Source: Planctomycetota bacterium
GTDB taxonomy: Bacteria; Planctomycetota; UBA1135; UBA2386
Length of the DNA stretch: 32,429 nucleotides
Reading direction: 5' to 3'
NCBI GenBank assembly: GCA_029936315.1
Contig: JAPYTD010000030.1
Location: 17,798-50,226, forward strand
Shown here: positions 15,488-24,342 of the stretch, one piece after another
How positions within the stretch are numbered: position 1 is the stretch's first letter
Layout of the letters: each line of letters opens with the position of its first letter
Program-made: the position numbers and the translations under genes
Notes under the pieces: model-generated
The model's database searches: none
What the model was told of the DNA's origin: nothing
What the model saw: the letters and a program-made list of their open reading frames with translations, nothing else

Positions 15488-17539
15488 TTACTTGTTCTTC
15501 TTTGGCTCGCCGGTCTTTGGCAAGCGCCAGGGCTTGTCCTCAGTCGGAGCCACCTGATCCAACAGGGCGTGTAGATCGAAGACGACAACTTTTGTCAGGT
15601 TCTTGAGATTCGAGCGCATCAGCGGGATCCCGAAGTGCAGCTTGACGAGGCTCTTGCCCTTTTCGTCAGCCTCGATTATTAGGCGGCTGGCGACCGGGTT
15701 GGCCTTGATCGGCTTCTTGTTGGTGCCCGGCAGAACCGAGACCATGCTGCCGCGAGTGCTCAGGATGAACGCGTCGTGGTCGGTCGGGATCTTGATGCCG
15801 TCGATGATCACATAGCCGAGGTCGCCGTTGGCGGCATTCGGGTCGATGATGTCTTCGTCGCTGAGGCCGAACTTCTTGATCTCGATGCGCCACTTGCGCA
15901 CGGCCTTCTGCTTCTGGGGCTTGGTGTCCTTCTTCGGGTCCGCCTTGATGCCGGCCTTGGCCTCCCTCTTGGCCTTCTTCTCAGCTTCCTTCTTGGCCTT
16001 GACGAGTTCCTTGTGGCCGGCCTTGACGGCGTCACGCAGCTTTCGCGGGATGCCCTTCTGGCGGTAGAAGACGGAGTAGAGGCCTGGCTTGGTGCCGTTG
16101 GCGAACTTGGCGGCCGACGCCAGCGCGCCGATCAGGATCGGCTTAAGCAGTGTCTCCTCGGCCAGCTTCTTGAGCGTGGCGCTCTTGACGTCGACGAGCC
16201 AGTTGACGGGCGCAAACGCGACGGCTTCGTAGTCGGAAGGGAAGCCGTTGGCGGCGAGCGTGTAGCGCTCCGCGCCGATCAGGCGGTCAAACGCCAGTCC
16301 TTGGTCCCTTTCGAAGGCGCTGGTGTCAAACTCGACGCGCTGCAGCGAGTAGAGGTAGTCGTAGCCAGGCGCGATGCTCTTCGCGAGGCGGAAGCCGACG
16401 GACTCAAGTGCGTCCGACGTCTCTATCGGCGCGCGCGCGTCCAGCATCAGTTGCACTGGCTCACCGTAGGAGAGGTAAGAACCACCCTTTACGATCACCT
16501 TGCTGCCGCTGAACGGTGGCTTGCGCTCGCACAAGCGGCCTTGCTTGTGCTTCTGCAGCTCCTTCCAGCTCTTCAGGAAGTGATCCATGCCGTGCATGGG
16601 GTTGAAGCCCAGGTCCCCGACGAGCTGCCAAACCTGGCCGAACATATCCAGGTGCCCAAACGGGCCCATCGCGCCGGTGACGGTGCCAACCGGCTTGGTG
16701 CGCAGGTCGGTGGTCTTGGCCATGCCGAGCAGGACCTTCATCTTTTCGTTGTAGACGTCGGGGTGATCCTTGCCGCCAGGCCAGGTGCGGGTGCCGTCGC
16801 CGCGCATCGCGCGCGACAGTTCGGCTTCGGTTGGCAGGCGCATGCCGATGCTCGCGGCAAACGCGTTGGCGTCGCGCCACGAGACGTAGACGACGGGGTG
16901 GTCGGCGTTCGACTTGCCCTTCTCGTCTAGAAGCTTGTAGGGCAGCTTGTGGCCTTCACGCTCCCAGAAGTAGAGGGCGCCGCGGGAGTTCTTCGGGAAC
17001 GCCTTGCGGATCGCCGGTAGGTGCTCGTCGAAGTCCTTCTTGCAGCCATCCCGCCACCAGTGCAGTGGTGGACGAACGTCGATCTGGTCGGCGCGGCGCT
17101 TGTCGACGAAGATGATGTACTCGCTGTTCTTGACCGGCCACTTGCCGAGGAAGAACGTGTCGACGGCGATCTGCTTGCGGCCGATCATCGAAGACGAGCG
17201 GCGCATCGCGGTCGCGAAGTTCTTGGCAGCGTCGCGGTAGGCGAACTTTGGGTTGAACGGGTAGACGGCCTGGCTGCTCGCTTCGACGAAGGTGTCGATC
17301 GGCATGCCCATGAGCACGTCGCCGCCTGGTACCTTGAGCAAGAACGTCGGCAAGCCGCCGACGTCATCGTTCGGTTTGGCTGCTGCTTTTGCGTCCGGCT
17401 TGCCGGTTGACTTGTTCTTGGCCGACAGCGCCGAAGCGCTGGCACCAGCCACCTGCGCTTGCGCGAGGCAGTTGGTAAAGGAAAGGACGCCAAGAGAAAT
17501 GGACAGCAGTGCCGTCGCGCGCAGCGATTTCGATTGCAT
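15488..17539 (-). CDS. Exported SUMF1/FGE-fold protein lacking the catalytic cysteines
   Basis: A 683-residue exported protein with a signal peptide at about residues 1-28. A formylglycine-generating-enzyme-type domain spans about 70-390: KVPGGDVLMG, FFLGKWPVKNSEYIIFV, HPVVYVSWRDANAFAASIGMRLPTEAE, GHLDMFGQVWQLVGD, KGGSY and GFRLAKS. Human SUMF1 carries its two catalytic Cys (336 and 341) just after the KGGSY block; here those positions are Ser357 and Val362, so it should not oxidise sulfatase cysteines. About 290 further residues follow, with a Lys/Ala/Glu-rich charged stretch near 505-560 and a beta-rich end of unknown family. Such inactive SUMF1 folds often serve as binding or scaffold modules. 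ATG 17539 is chosen over TTG 17557. An RmlC-like gene follows. Confidence 0.82.
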   Translation of the reverse strand: MQSKSLRATALLSISLGVLSFTNCLAQAQVAGASASALSAKNKSTGKPDAKAAAKPNDDVGGLPTFLLKVPGGDVLMGMPIDTFVEASSQAVYPFNPKFAYRDAAKNFATAMRRSSSMIGRKQIAVDTFFLGKWPVKNSEYIIFVDKRRADQIDVRPPLHWWRDGCKKDFDEHLPAIRKAFPKNSRGALYFWEREGHKLPYKLLDEKGKSNADHPVVYVSWRDANAFAASIGMRLPTEAELSRAMRGDGTRTWPGGKDHPDVYNEKMKVLLGMAKTTDLRTKPVGTVTGAMGPFGHLDMFGQVWQLVGDLGFNPMHGMDHFLKSWKELQKHKQGRLCERKPPFSGSKVIVKGGSYLSYGEPVQLMLDARAPIETSDALESVGFRLAKSIAPGYDYLYSLQRVEFDTSAFERDQGLAFDRLIGAERYTLAANGFPSDYEAVAFAPVNWLVDVKSATLKKLAEETLLKPILIGALASAAKFANGTKPGLYSVFYRQKGIPRKLRDAVKAGHKELVKAKKEAEKKAKREAKAGIKADPKKDTKPQKQKAVRKWRIEIKKFGLSDEDIIDPNAANGDLGYVIIDGIKIPTDHDAFILSTRGSMVSVLPGTNKKPIKANPVASRLIIEADEKGKSLVKLHFGIPLMRSNLKNLTKVVVFDLHALLDQVAPTEDKPWRLPKTGEPKKNK

Positions 17540-17823
17540 CGTGTGTTGGGGAGGCAATAGACGGATCAGCCGGGAGACGTAAGGGGCAGGCGTCTCAAGG
17601 GCCGCAGAGGGGTCGCGGAGTCTACCGTTGTGGCTCTGAAGGAACCACGGCAGGGTCGCCCATTGTCACTGCAATTCGCCATACGGCAAGGCCCTCGACC
17701 TGCCCTGCCCGGACCCAAGAACGGGGCCAGGCGTGGGCGATTGGTCGGCGGGTCTGTGCCGGGCACCGGTCCCGCAGTGGAACGTTGCTGTTGGGAGCAT
17801 TGCTCGCGGCGCCTGCTGGCAGC
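17540..17823. other. 284-bp intergenic region upstream of the SUMF1-fold gene
   Basis: It separates two minus-strand genes. A small inverted repeat, GAGACG (17574-17579) with CGTCTC (17591-17596), lies about 35-57 nt upstream of the SUMF1-fold start. No convincing promoter, terminator or small gene was recognised. Confidence 0.4.
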
Positions 17824-18960
17824 CTAGAACAGCATGTCCTTGCGCGCCGAGAAGAAGCTGTTGCCGCGTTGCTCCAGCCCGTTGGCGACCAGATGCGCCA
17901 GGTCGGGGTCAAACTGCTTGCCGGCCTCGGCGCGGAAGTACGTGATGATCTTCTCGACCGGCCAGGCTGGCTTGTAGCTACGTACCTCGGCCAGGGCGTC
18001 ATAGACCTCGGCCAGCACCAGGATGCGGCCGGGCAGGGCGACTTCTTCGCCGGCCAGCTTGTTGGGGTAGCCCTTGCCGTCCCATCGTTCGTGGTGCTGG
18101 TAGACCCAGTTGCGCACGTTGTCGTGCTCTGTCAGGCCTTCCAGGACCTCGTAACCCATCTGTGGGTGTCGGTTGATCACCTCGCGCTCGTCCGCGGTCA
18201 GCGGGCCGGGCTTTTGCAGAATGTGATCCGGAATGCCGATCTTACCGACATCGTGGAGCAGGCTTGCGAGCCGCAGCGAGGCGCGGTCGTCCTCGGATAC
18301 GCCGCAGCGCTCCGCGAGCCTGTCGGTGTAATGCACGACGCGGGCCGCGTGGCCGCTGGTGGTCGGGTCCTTGATCTCGATCGTGCGCGGCAGAACGGAG
18401 GTCAAGACACGGTTGACCGATTCCAGTTCGCGGTTGCGTCGTTCGAGCTCGGCCTCCTGCATCACCCGCCGGCAGGTGTTGGTCAGCTGCTGAGGGTCGA
18501 CCGGCTTGACCACCATGTCGGCGACGTGGCTGCGCAAAGCCGCCTGCGCGCCGTCAAACGACGGTTTGCCGGTCAGGACGATCACCGGCGGGGCCGGCCG
18601 CAAGGTCTGTGCAGTCTCAGCGATCTCCGAACCGAGGTTCGAATCGCCGAGGTAAAGATCCGTTAGGACGAGGTCGAAGGTTTGCTTTCCAAGCGCGGCG
18701 ACGCCATGCGCCAGCGTGCCAACGCAGGTCACTTCGAAGCCTTGGTGGGCCAGCGTATTCGCGAGGCTTTGTAGGACGTCCGGTTCGTCGTCGACGATCA
18801 GGACGCGTTTCGTTGTCGTCCGTGAGAGGTGCGTTAGTGCAGGTGTCGCTTCGTGCGAGCTGCGGGACCGAGCGGTTAAGGGAGTTGTCGGCGGAGTCGC
18901 TGACAACGTCTTGGAAGCCTCGGGAAGTCTCATAGCAGGTGTGTCGCCAGTCTCATGCAT
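17824..18960 (-). CDS. Response regulator with HD-GYP phosphodiesterase domain
   Basis: A 378-residue protein. After a Thr/Ser/Pro-rich leader of about 50 residues comes a receiver domain (about 51-165) with D57-D58, phospho-acceptor D101 in LVLTDLYLGD, Thr130 and Lys152-Pro. A short helical linker leads to an HD-GYP domain (about 190-375) with GHAARV, the HD pair at 236-237 in LLHDVGKIGIPD, RHPQMGYEVL, HHERWDGKGYP (GYP at 297-299) and ILVLAEVYDAL. All metal-ligand and GYP residues are present, so it is likely an active cyclic-di-GMP phosphodiesterase switched by phosphorylation. The start may be 18960 or the Met at 18933; neither changes the domains. No kinase gene adjoins it. It is divergent from the RluA gene, with 216 bp between starts that hold no recognised gene. 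Confidence 0.93.
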   Translation of the reverse strand: MHETGDTPAMRLPEASKTLSATPPTTPLTARSRSSHEATPALTHLSRTTTKRVLIVDDEPDVLQSLANTLAHQGFEVTCVGTLAHGVAALGKQTFDLVLTDLYLGDSNLGSEIAETAQTLRPAPPVIVLTGKPSFDGAQAALRSHVADMVVKPVDPQQLTNTCRRVMQEAELERRNRELESVNRVLTSVLPRTIEIKDPTTSGHAARVVHYTDRLAERCGVSEDDRASLRLASLLHDVGKIGIPDHILQKPGPLTADEREVINRHPQMGYEVLEGLTEHDNVRNWVYQHHERWDGKGYPNKLAGEEVALPGRILVLAEVYDALAEVRSYKPAWPVEKIITYFRAEAGKQFDPDLAHLVANGLEQRGNSFFSARKDMLF

Positions 18961-19176
18961 GGGAAATCGGGAGTAGCTCGGACGGCCGTAACTGTGTTCG
19001 AGTTTCCACGACTTGCACCATTACTCAATGGCATTCTTGGCGATTTGTGGCCAATGAGTTTGTCTATGGGGGCTACCAGGGACGTTCTGGCAAACCCCAT
19101 GCCACGGCAGACTCGCTGGGCCGCGTTTTCTTCAGTTGTATGGCGCGACGTTCCTTTGAGAATGATCTGCGCACCT

Positions 19177-20151
19177 ATGGCTGACATTGAACCTCTACAC
19201 CGCGTTGTTCCCCCTCGAGACTCCGGTGTGCGCCTTGACGTATTTTTGGCCGGGCAGCCAGAAGTCCAGAATCGCAGCCAAGCTCGGCGCATGATCGACC
19301 TCGGTTTGGTCGACGTGCCGGGGCATCGTGTGCGGCCGGGGCTCAACCTTGATGCCGAACTTACGGTGACGTTCCAACTCGACGAGAAGGTGATCGTCGA
19401 TGCATTATCTCCCGAATTGCCGGTGCCCGAGATTCCTTTGCTTTACGACGATCCGGATCTCTGCGCGATCAACAAGCCTGTCGGAATTGCCGCGCATCCG
19501 CCGGATGGCCGACACCGACCGGTGCACACCGTCGCCAGTTGGGCCAAGGACAAATTCGGCGAGCTGCCGACGGTGCCTGATGCCGACCGGCCGGGCATCG
19601 TGCATCGCCTCGACCGTGACACTTCGGGCGTGATGGTGCTAGCCAAGACGCAAGTTGCGTTCGACTTCTTGAAGGCGCAGTTTCGCGAGCGTACAGCCGA
19701 GAAGGAATACCACTGCATCGTCTATGGGGTGCCGCGGTTCCACAGTGATTGGATTGAGCGTTCGATTGGCTCCGACAAAAAGCACCCTGAGCGCATGACC
19801 GTTGTGCCGGAAGGTGGGCGCGAGTCGTCGACCTACTACGAAGTCGTTGAGCGCTTTGATGGCTTCGCGCATGTGCTGTGTCGGCCGAAGACTGGCCGCA
19901 CACACCAGATTCGCGTGCACATGACGGCGATCGGCCATTCGTTGGTTGGCGACAAGGTTTATCTGTCGCGTCGCCGGCAACACGATTCGCTACCGGTGGA
20001 GGCTCCGGACCCCGGTCGTCATTGTCTGCATGCGCTGCGCCTGACCGTGCCGCATCCGTTGACTCAGGAGCGGCTCGTCATCGAGGCACCAATGGCGGAT
20101 GACATCGAGTTGTTGTTGGCCTGGCTGCGGGAGAACCTTGCCGCGAAGTGA
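19177..20151 (+). CDS. RluA-family 23S rRNA/tRNA pseudouridine synthase
   Basis: A 324-residue enzyme that isomerises uridine to pseudouridine in structured RNA. An S4-type RNA-binding region lies at about residues 18-75 (VRLDVFLAGQPEVQNRSQARRMI). The catalytic domain follows with INKPVGIAAHPP and the signature HRLDRDTSGVMVLAKT (143-158), in which Asp146 is the nucleophile. The later blocks EKEYHCIVYG and KTGRTHQIRVHMTAIGHSLVGD are typical of RluA/RluC/RluD. The target uridine cannot be told from sequence. An open frame extends upstream to 18955, but ATG 19177 begins at the normal RluA start. The stop codon is followed 3 nt later by the ATG of the aldolase/dehydrogenase, which suggests a shared transcript. 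Confidence 0.93.
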   Translation: MADIEPLHRVVPPRDSGVRLDVFLAGQPEVQNRSQARRMIDLGLVDVPGHRVRPGLNLDAELTVTFQLDEKVIVDALSPELPVPEIPLLYDDPDLCAINKPVGIAAHPPDGRHRPVHTVASWAKDKFGELPTVPDADRPGIVHRLDRDTSGVMVLAKTQVAFDFLKAQFRERTAEKEYHCIVYGVPRFHSDWIERSIGSDKKHPERMTVVPEGGRESSTYYEVVERFDGFAHVLCRPKTGRTHQIRVHMTAIGHSLVGDKVYLSRRRQHDSLPVEAPDPGRHCLHALRLTVPHPLTQERLVIEAPMADDIELLLAWLRENLAAK

Positions 20152-20154
20152 GTG

Positions 20155-22254
20155 ATGGCGGACCTCTACAACGACGACGAAGCGCGCAGCTTCTGTGATC
20201 AGTTCGAAGTCGCAGGGCAAGACGTCGCGTTGCGTGTCTATACGTCGCGGCTGCTCGGTCGCGACCCGACATTGGTGCTGCACGGCGGTGGCAACACCTC
20301 GGTGAAGACGACGCAGCGCGACCTGCTTGGTCGCGAAGTGGCAGTGTTGTGCGTCAAAGGCAGTGGTTGGGATCTTGTTGATATTGAGCCACCGGGACTG
20401 CCAGCCGTGCGCCTCGATGCTTTGCGCGAGTTGCGAACCCTTGAGACGCTGCGCGACGAAGACATGGTCAACGCGGTGCGCGGCGCGTTGCTGGACAGCC
20501 GCTCGCCGAATCCATCGGTCGAAGCGCTTCTGCACGCGTTCTTGCCGCATCGCTTCGTCGACCACACGCACGCCAACGCGATCCTGACCCTGACAGATCA
20601 ACCCGATCCGGAGAAGCATGTTCGCCTTGCGCTCGGGGACTCGGTGCTCGTGTTGCCGTGGATCATGCCGGGCTTCCCGTTGGCAAAAGCGGTAGCCGAA
20701 GCGTTTGAGCAGTCGCCGGAATGCACCGGCATCGTGCTGGCCAAGCACGGGCTGTTTACGTTTGGCGAAACCGCCGAGGAGAGCTATCGGCGCACGATTG
20801 AATTGGTGCAACAGGCCGATGCGTACTTACGCCGCGAACTTGGTGGCGTACCAGCGATGCTGCTCGGCGAGCCCCGCCCATTGCCGCTGGCGGAGCGCAC
20901 TGCAACGCTCGCCAAGGTGCTGCCGGTGCTGCGTGGTGCGTGTGCGTTGCCGCGCGAGTATGCCTGGGGTCAAGGCTATCAGCGCGTCGTCGCCGATGCC
21001 CGCACGGCCGACGACTTGGCGGCGTTTGGCATGCACCAACAGGCGCGCGAGTTGTGTGCCAGCAACCCAATCACGCCCGATCACGTCATTCGCACCAAAG
21101 GGCACTACCTCCACCTTGGGCCGGACGATCTGCAGAGTGCCGATTGCGTGCGTCGTCGCGTGGCAGAGTTCGAGGTCGCCTACCGCAGCTACTATGAAGC
21201 GAGCGCCAAGAGCATCTCGCCGGACCACATGCACGCGCCGAAGCCGGTGGTGGTGGTGCTTGCCGGTGTTGGTGTCGTCGCGTTGCACCAGGACATTCTG
21301 GGCGCTCGGATCGCTGCGGACATCGCCGAACACACGTTACGCGTCAAGGCCGCGGGGCACGCGCTCGGCGACTACGTCGCGTTGACGGACGACGAGTTGG
21401 CCGAGATGGAATACTGGCCGCTCGAGTTGGCCAAGCTCGGCAAGAAGCAGCCTGCCGACCTCGCGGGCCAGGTCGCTTTGGTGACCGGCGCGGCGGGCGC
21501 GATTGGTCGCGGCATCGTCGAAGTGTTGCTGGAGCGCGGCGCCTGTGTGTTCGCAACCGACATCGATCGGGACCGCCTCGAACGGTCGTGCCGAGATCTT
21601 GGGGTCGGGGCGCGACTCGCGACGTTTGTCGCGGACCTCACCGATCGAGACGCGGTGCAGCAGTTGTTCGATGCTTGCTGTGCACGCTTTGGTGGCATCG
21701 ACTGCGTCGTGCCGAACGCTGGGGTTGCCCACGTCAGTTCGATCGAGGACATGGATCACGAAGCCTTTGCGCAGGTGCTCGACGTCAATGTGAATGCGAC
21801 GATGCTGGTGCTGCAGGGAGCCGCGCGCACGTTCCGCATGCAAGGCACTGGTGGTTCGGTGGTGTTGCAGGCCAGCAAGAACGTGTTCGCCCCCGGTGCG
21901 CGCTTCGGTGCCTACTCGGCGAGCAAGGCGGCGGCGCTGCAGCTTGGTCGCATCGCGGCGTTGGAGCTTGCCGAGTTGTCGGTGCGCGTCAACATCGTCA
22001 ACGCCGATGCGGTGTTTGGCGATGACGCGGTTCCGAGCCAGCTGTGGCAGCAGGTCGGCCCCGATCGCATGAAGGCTCGCGGTCTCGATGCCCAGCAGTT
22101 GCGCGAGTACTACCGGGATCGTTCGTTGCTCAAGCAACCGGTGATGGCGCGGCATGTTGGGGAAGCGGTGGCGTGGTTTGCCAGTATGCGCACGCCAACA
22201 ACAGGTGCCGTGTTGCCGGTCGATGGCGGCCTGCCTGAGGCCTTCCCGCGATGA
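20155..22254 (+). CDS. Bifunctional class II aldolase / short-chain dehydrogenase (RhaEW-like)
   Basis: A 699-residue two-domain enzyme. The N-terminal half is a class II (zinc) aldolase: LHGGGNTSVK at 42-51, CVKGSGWDL, and the HRFVDHTHANAIL segment with metal-binding His. The C-terminal half (about 437-699) is a short-chain dehydrogenase with VTGAAGAIG at 443-451, VPNAGVAH, the catalytic AYSASKAA (Tyr587, Lys591) and the terminal VLPVDGGL. The same fusion is known in RhaEW of Bacillus and relatives, which cleaves L-rhamnulose 1-phosphate and oxidises the resulting L-lactaldehyde. Here no rhamnose isomerase or kinase is adjacent, so the substrate could be another deoxyketose phosphate. ATG 20155 is chosen over GTG 20152. 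Its stop overlaps the ABC ATPase start by 4 nt. Confidence 0.9.
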   Translation: MADLYNDDEARSFCDQFEVAGQDVALRVYTSRLLGRDPTLVLHGGGNTSVKTTQRDLLGREVAVLCVKGSGWDLVDIEPPGLPAVRLDALRELRTLETLRDEDMVNAVRGALLDSRSPNPSVEALLHAFLPHRFVDHTHANAILTLTDQPDPEKHVRLALGDSVLVLPWIMPGFPLAKAVAEAFEQSPECTGIVLAKHGLFTFGETAEESYRRTIELVQQADAYLRRELGGVPAMLLGEPRPLPLAERTATLAKVLPVLRGACALPREYAWGQGYQRVVADARTADDLAAFGMHQQARELCASNPITPDHVIRTKGHYLHLGPDDLQSADCVRRRVAEFEVAYRSYYEASAKSISPDHMHAPKPVVVVLAGVGVVALHQDILGARIAADIAEHTLRVKAAGHALGDYVALTDDELAEMEYWPLELAKLGKKQPADLAGQVALVTGAAGAIGRGIVEVLLERGACVFATDIDRDRLERSCRDLGVGARLATFVADLTDRDAVQQLFDACCARFGGIDCVVPNAGVAHVSSIEDMDHEAFAQVLDVNVNATMLVLQGAARTFRMQGTGGSVVLQASKNVFAPGARFGAYSASKAAALQLGRIAALELAELSVRVNIVNADAVFGDDAVPSQLWQQVGPDRMKARGLDAQQLREYYRDRSLLKQPVMARHVGEAVAWFASMRTPTTGAVLPVDGGLPEAFPR

Positions 22255-23216
22255 GTAGCAGTGCAATTGACGGGGTGCCGGCGATTGAACTAAGAGCGTT
22301 GCGCAAGACCTACAAGTTGCGCCGCACGGAGACGGTTGCCGTTGATGGTCTCGATCTGGTCGTGAATCGCGGTGAGGTGTTCGGCTTGCTCGGACCCAAC
22401 GGCGCTGGCAAAACGACGACGGTCGAGATCTGTGAAGGTCTGACGATCCCAGACTCGGGCACAGTAAGCATTCTCGGTCGCCAGTGGGGCCAGGGCGAAG
22501 ACCACGCGATCCGGGCGCGCATCGGCGTCTGCCTGCAAGAAACCAAGTTTCACGAGAACGCCAACGTGCGCGAGGTGTTGAGCCTGTTCCGTTCGTGCTT
22601 CGACCAGGGACGTTCGGTCGATGAAGCCTTGGCTCTGGTCTCGCTCGAAGAGAAACAGGATGCACGCCAGAAGTCGTTGTCGGGTGGCCAGCGTCAGCGG
22701 CTCGCCGTGGCGACGGCGTTGCTCGGCGATCCGGAGCTGTTGTTCTTGGATGAACCAACGACGGGGCTCGATCCGCAATCGCGCCGCCAGCTGTGGAGTG
22801 TCGTGCGCGACTACCAAGCCGCTGGCGGCACGGTGTTGTTGACGACGCACTACATGGAAGAGGCGCAGCAGCTGTGCGATCGCGTCGCGATCGTCGATCG
22901 TGGCAAGATCATTGCGCTGGATTCGCCTGCTGACCTGATCAAGTCGTTGGCCGCGGAGCACTTCATCCTGATCGATGGCGAGCAATCGCCGAGCGATGAG
23001 GACCTGTTGGCGGTGCCCGAGGTGGTGGCGGTCGAGCGGCAAACGGAACGCATCGTGCTCACCGTCGAGTCCGTGCGTGGGGCCCTACCGTTGTTGCTGC
23101 AGATATTCTCTGCGCGCGGCATCGAGATCGATGGCCTGTCGACGAGGCATGCGACGCTCGAAGATGTGTTCGTAGATTTGACCGGGCAATCGCTGCGAGA
23201 CGGAGAAGACCAATGA
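22251..23216 (+). CDS. ABC transporter ATP-binding protein (ABC-2 type export)
   Basis: A 321-residue ATPase. Walker A is GPNGAGKTTT (48-57), the Q-loop lies in CLQETKFHE, the signature is LSGGQRQRLAVA (LSGGQ at 143-147), Walker B is LLFLDEPTTGLD (163-174) and the switch His is His200 in LLTTHYMEEAQ. About 80 C-terminal residues (EHFILIDGEQSPSDED onward) form the small regulatory domain common in drug and lipid exporter ATPases of the DrrA/CcmA group. It overlaps the genes on both sides by 4 nt and pairs with the following permease to form an exporter; the substrate is unknown. Confidence 0.95.
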   Translation: MSSSAIDGVPAIELRALRKTYKLRRTETVAVDGLDLVVNRGEVFGLLGPNGAGKTTTVEICEGLTIPDSGTVSILGRQWGQGEDHAIRARIGVCLQETKFHENANVREVLSLFRSCFDQGRSVDEALALVSLEEKQDARQKSLSGGQRQRLAVATALLGDPELLFLDEPTTGLDPQSRRQLWSVVRDYQAAGGTVLLTTHYMEEAQQLCDRVAIVDRGKIIALDSPADLIKSLAAEHFILIDGEQSPSDEDLLAVPEVVAVERQTERIVLTVESVRGALPLLLQIFSARGIEIDGLSTRHATLEDVFVDLTGQSLRDGEDQ

Positions 23217-24244
23217 GGTGGCGCGTCGTTCAGATGGTGGCGCGAACCGCCTTCCTCGAGTTCTGGCGTAGCCCGGCGGCCGTGTTCTGGACGTATGGCT
23301 TTCCGTTGATGATGGCGGTGGTGTTGGGCTTTGCTTTCCAGCCATCGCCGCCCAAGCCGGTGCCGATTGCGGTGGTCGAAGCGCCCGGGGCCAACGCGGT
23401 GTTCCAGTCGTTGCAATCGAGTAAGCGACTTGCCGTCGAGATGCTCAGCCCAGAGCTTGCCGACGAAGCCCTTGCGCGTGGTCGCATCGCGTTGCTGATC
23501 AAGGTCGACGTCGATGGCCCGGTACTGCGCAGTGATCCAACCCGCCCAGAAGCCGAACTGGCCCATTTGCTGGTGCATCGGGCCTTGCGCGATGCCCGCC
23601 AAGGCGAAGTGGCGATGGCTCGCATCGAGGTCGAGGACCGTCCTGGCTCACGATACATCGACTTCTTGATTCCGGGTCTGATCGGTCTCAATCTGCTTGG
23701 CGCCGGCATGTGGGGCGTTGGCTTCAATCTTGTGCAGATGCGCGTGCAGAATCTGCTGCGGCGCATCTTCGTCACGCCGATGCGCCGCTCGGAGTTCTTG
23801 GCCGGCTACTTGCTCGGTCGTTCGGTCCTGGTGATCCCCGAGGCGGTCGCGATCCTGTTGTTTGGCGTTTTGATGTGGGGTGTGCCGTTTCGCGGCAGCT
23901 ATATGGCCGCCATGCTGGTCATCGTAATTGGTGGTTGGACGTTTACCGGCATTGGCGTTCTGTGTGCCTCTCGCGCGCGGACCATCGAGACCATTGGTGG
24001 GCTCATGAATGCCGTGCAGTTGCCCATGTGGATTCTTGGTGGATCGTTCTTCGCCAATGAAGCGCTCGAAGGCCCCGTTCGTTGGGTGGCCGAATGCTTG
24101 CCGCTCACCCACGTCAATCGTGCCCTTCGTGACGTCATGTTGGAGCCGGGCACGCTGGCAGATATCTGGATGCCACTCAGCTTCTTGGCCGCCGGCGGAG
24201 TGCTCTGCTTTGCGGCGGCGATGCGCTTGTTCCGCTGGCAGTAA
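23213..24244 (+). CDS. ABC-2 type transporter permease
   Basis: A 343-residue integral membrane protein. One N-terminal helix (about 24-43, AVFWTYGFPLMMAVVLGFAF) precedes an extracytoplasmic domain of about 110 residues, then five more hydrophobic segments between about 145 and 340, including FLIPGLIGLNLLGAGMWGVG, LVIPEAVAILLFGVLMWGV, MLVIVIGGWTFTGIGVLCAS and LMNAVQLPMWILGGSFF. This layout matches the six-helix ABC-2 permease family with its conserved LPMWILGG and LPLTHVNRALRD elements. It overlaps the ATPase gene by 4 nt. One permease gene is present, so the exporter is probably a homodimer of permeases with two ATPase copies. Confidence 0.93.
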   Translation: MRWRVVQMVARTAFLEFWRSPAAVFWTYGFPLMMAVVLGFAFQPSPPKPVPIAVVEAPGANAVFQSLQSSKRLAVEMLSPELADEALARGRIALLIKVDVDGPVLRSDPTRPEAELAHLLVHRALRDARQGEVAMARIEVEDRPGSRYIDFLIPGLIGLNLLGAGMWGVGFNLVQMRVQNLLRRIFVTPMRRSEFLAGYLLGRSVLVIPEAVAILLFGVLMWGVPFRGSYMAAMLVIVIGGWTFTGIGVLCASRARTIETIGGLMNAVQLPMWILGGSFFANEALEGPVRWVAECLPLTHVNRALRDVMLEPGTLADIWMPLSFLAAGGVLCFAAAMRLFRWQ

Positions 24245-24342
24245 GTGTCGCGATGTCGCCCCGGCTTGGGGACGCCCCCGCCGTGCGGTTCGGCAAACGC
24301 GGTATCGCCGCTGACCCGTTGGCTTGCTAGGGTTCATGCCAG

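Noticed and set aside
15488-17539. Active formylglycine-generating enzyme for sulfatase maturation
   Set aside because: Both catalytic cysteines are absent and no sulfatase gene is nearby.
21337-22758. 473-codon minus-strand frame over the SDR half and the ABC ATPase
   Set aside because: It spans two genes with clear catalytic motifs on the other strand and has no recognisable fold.
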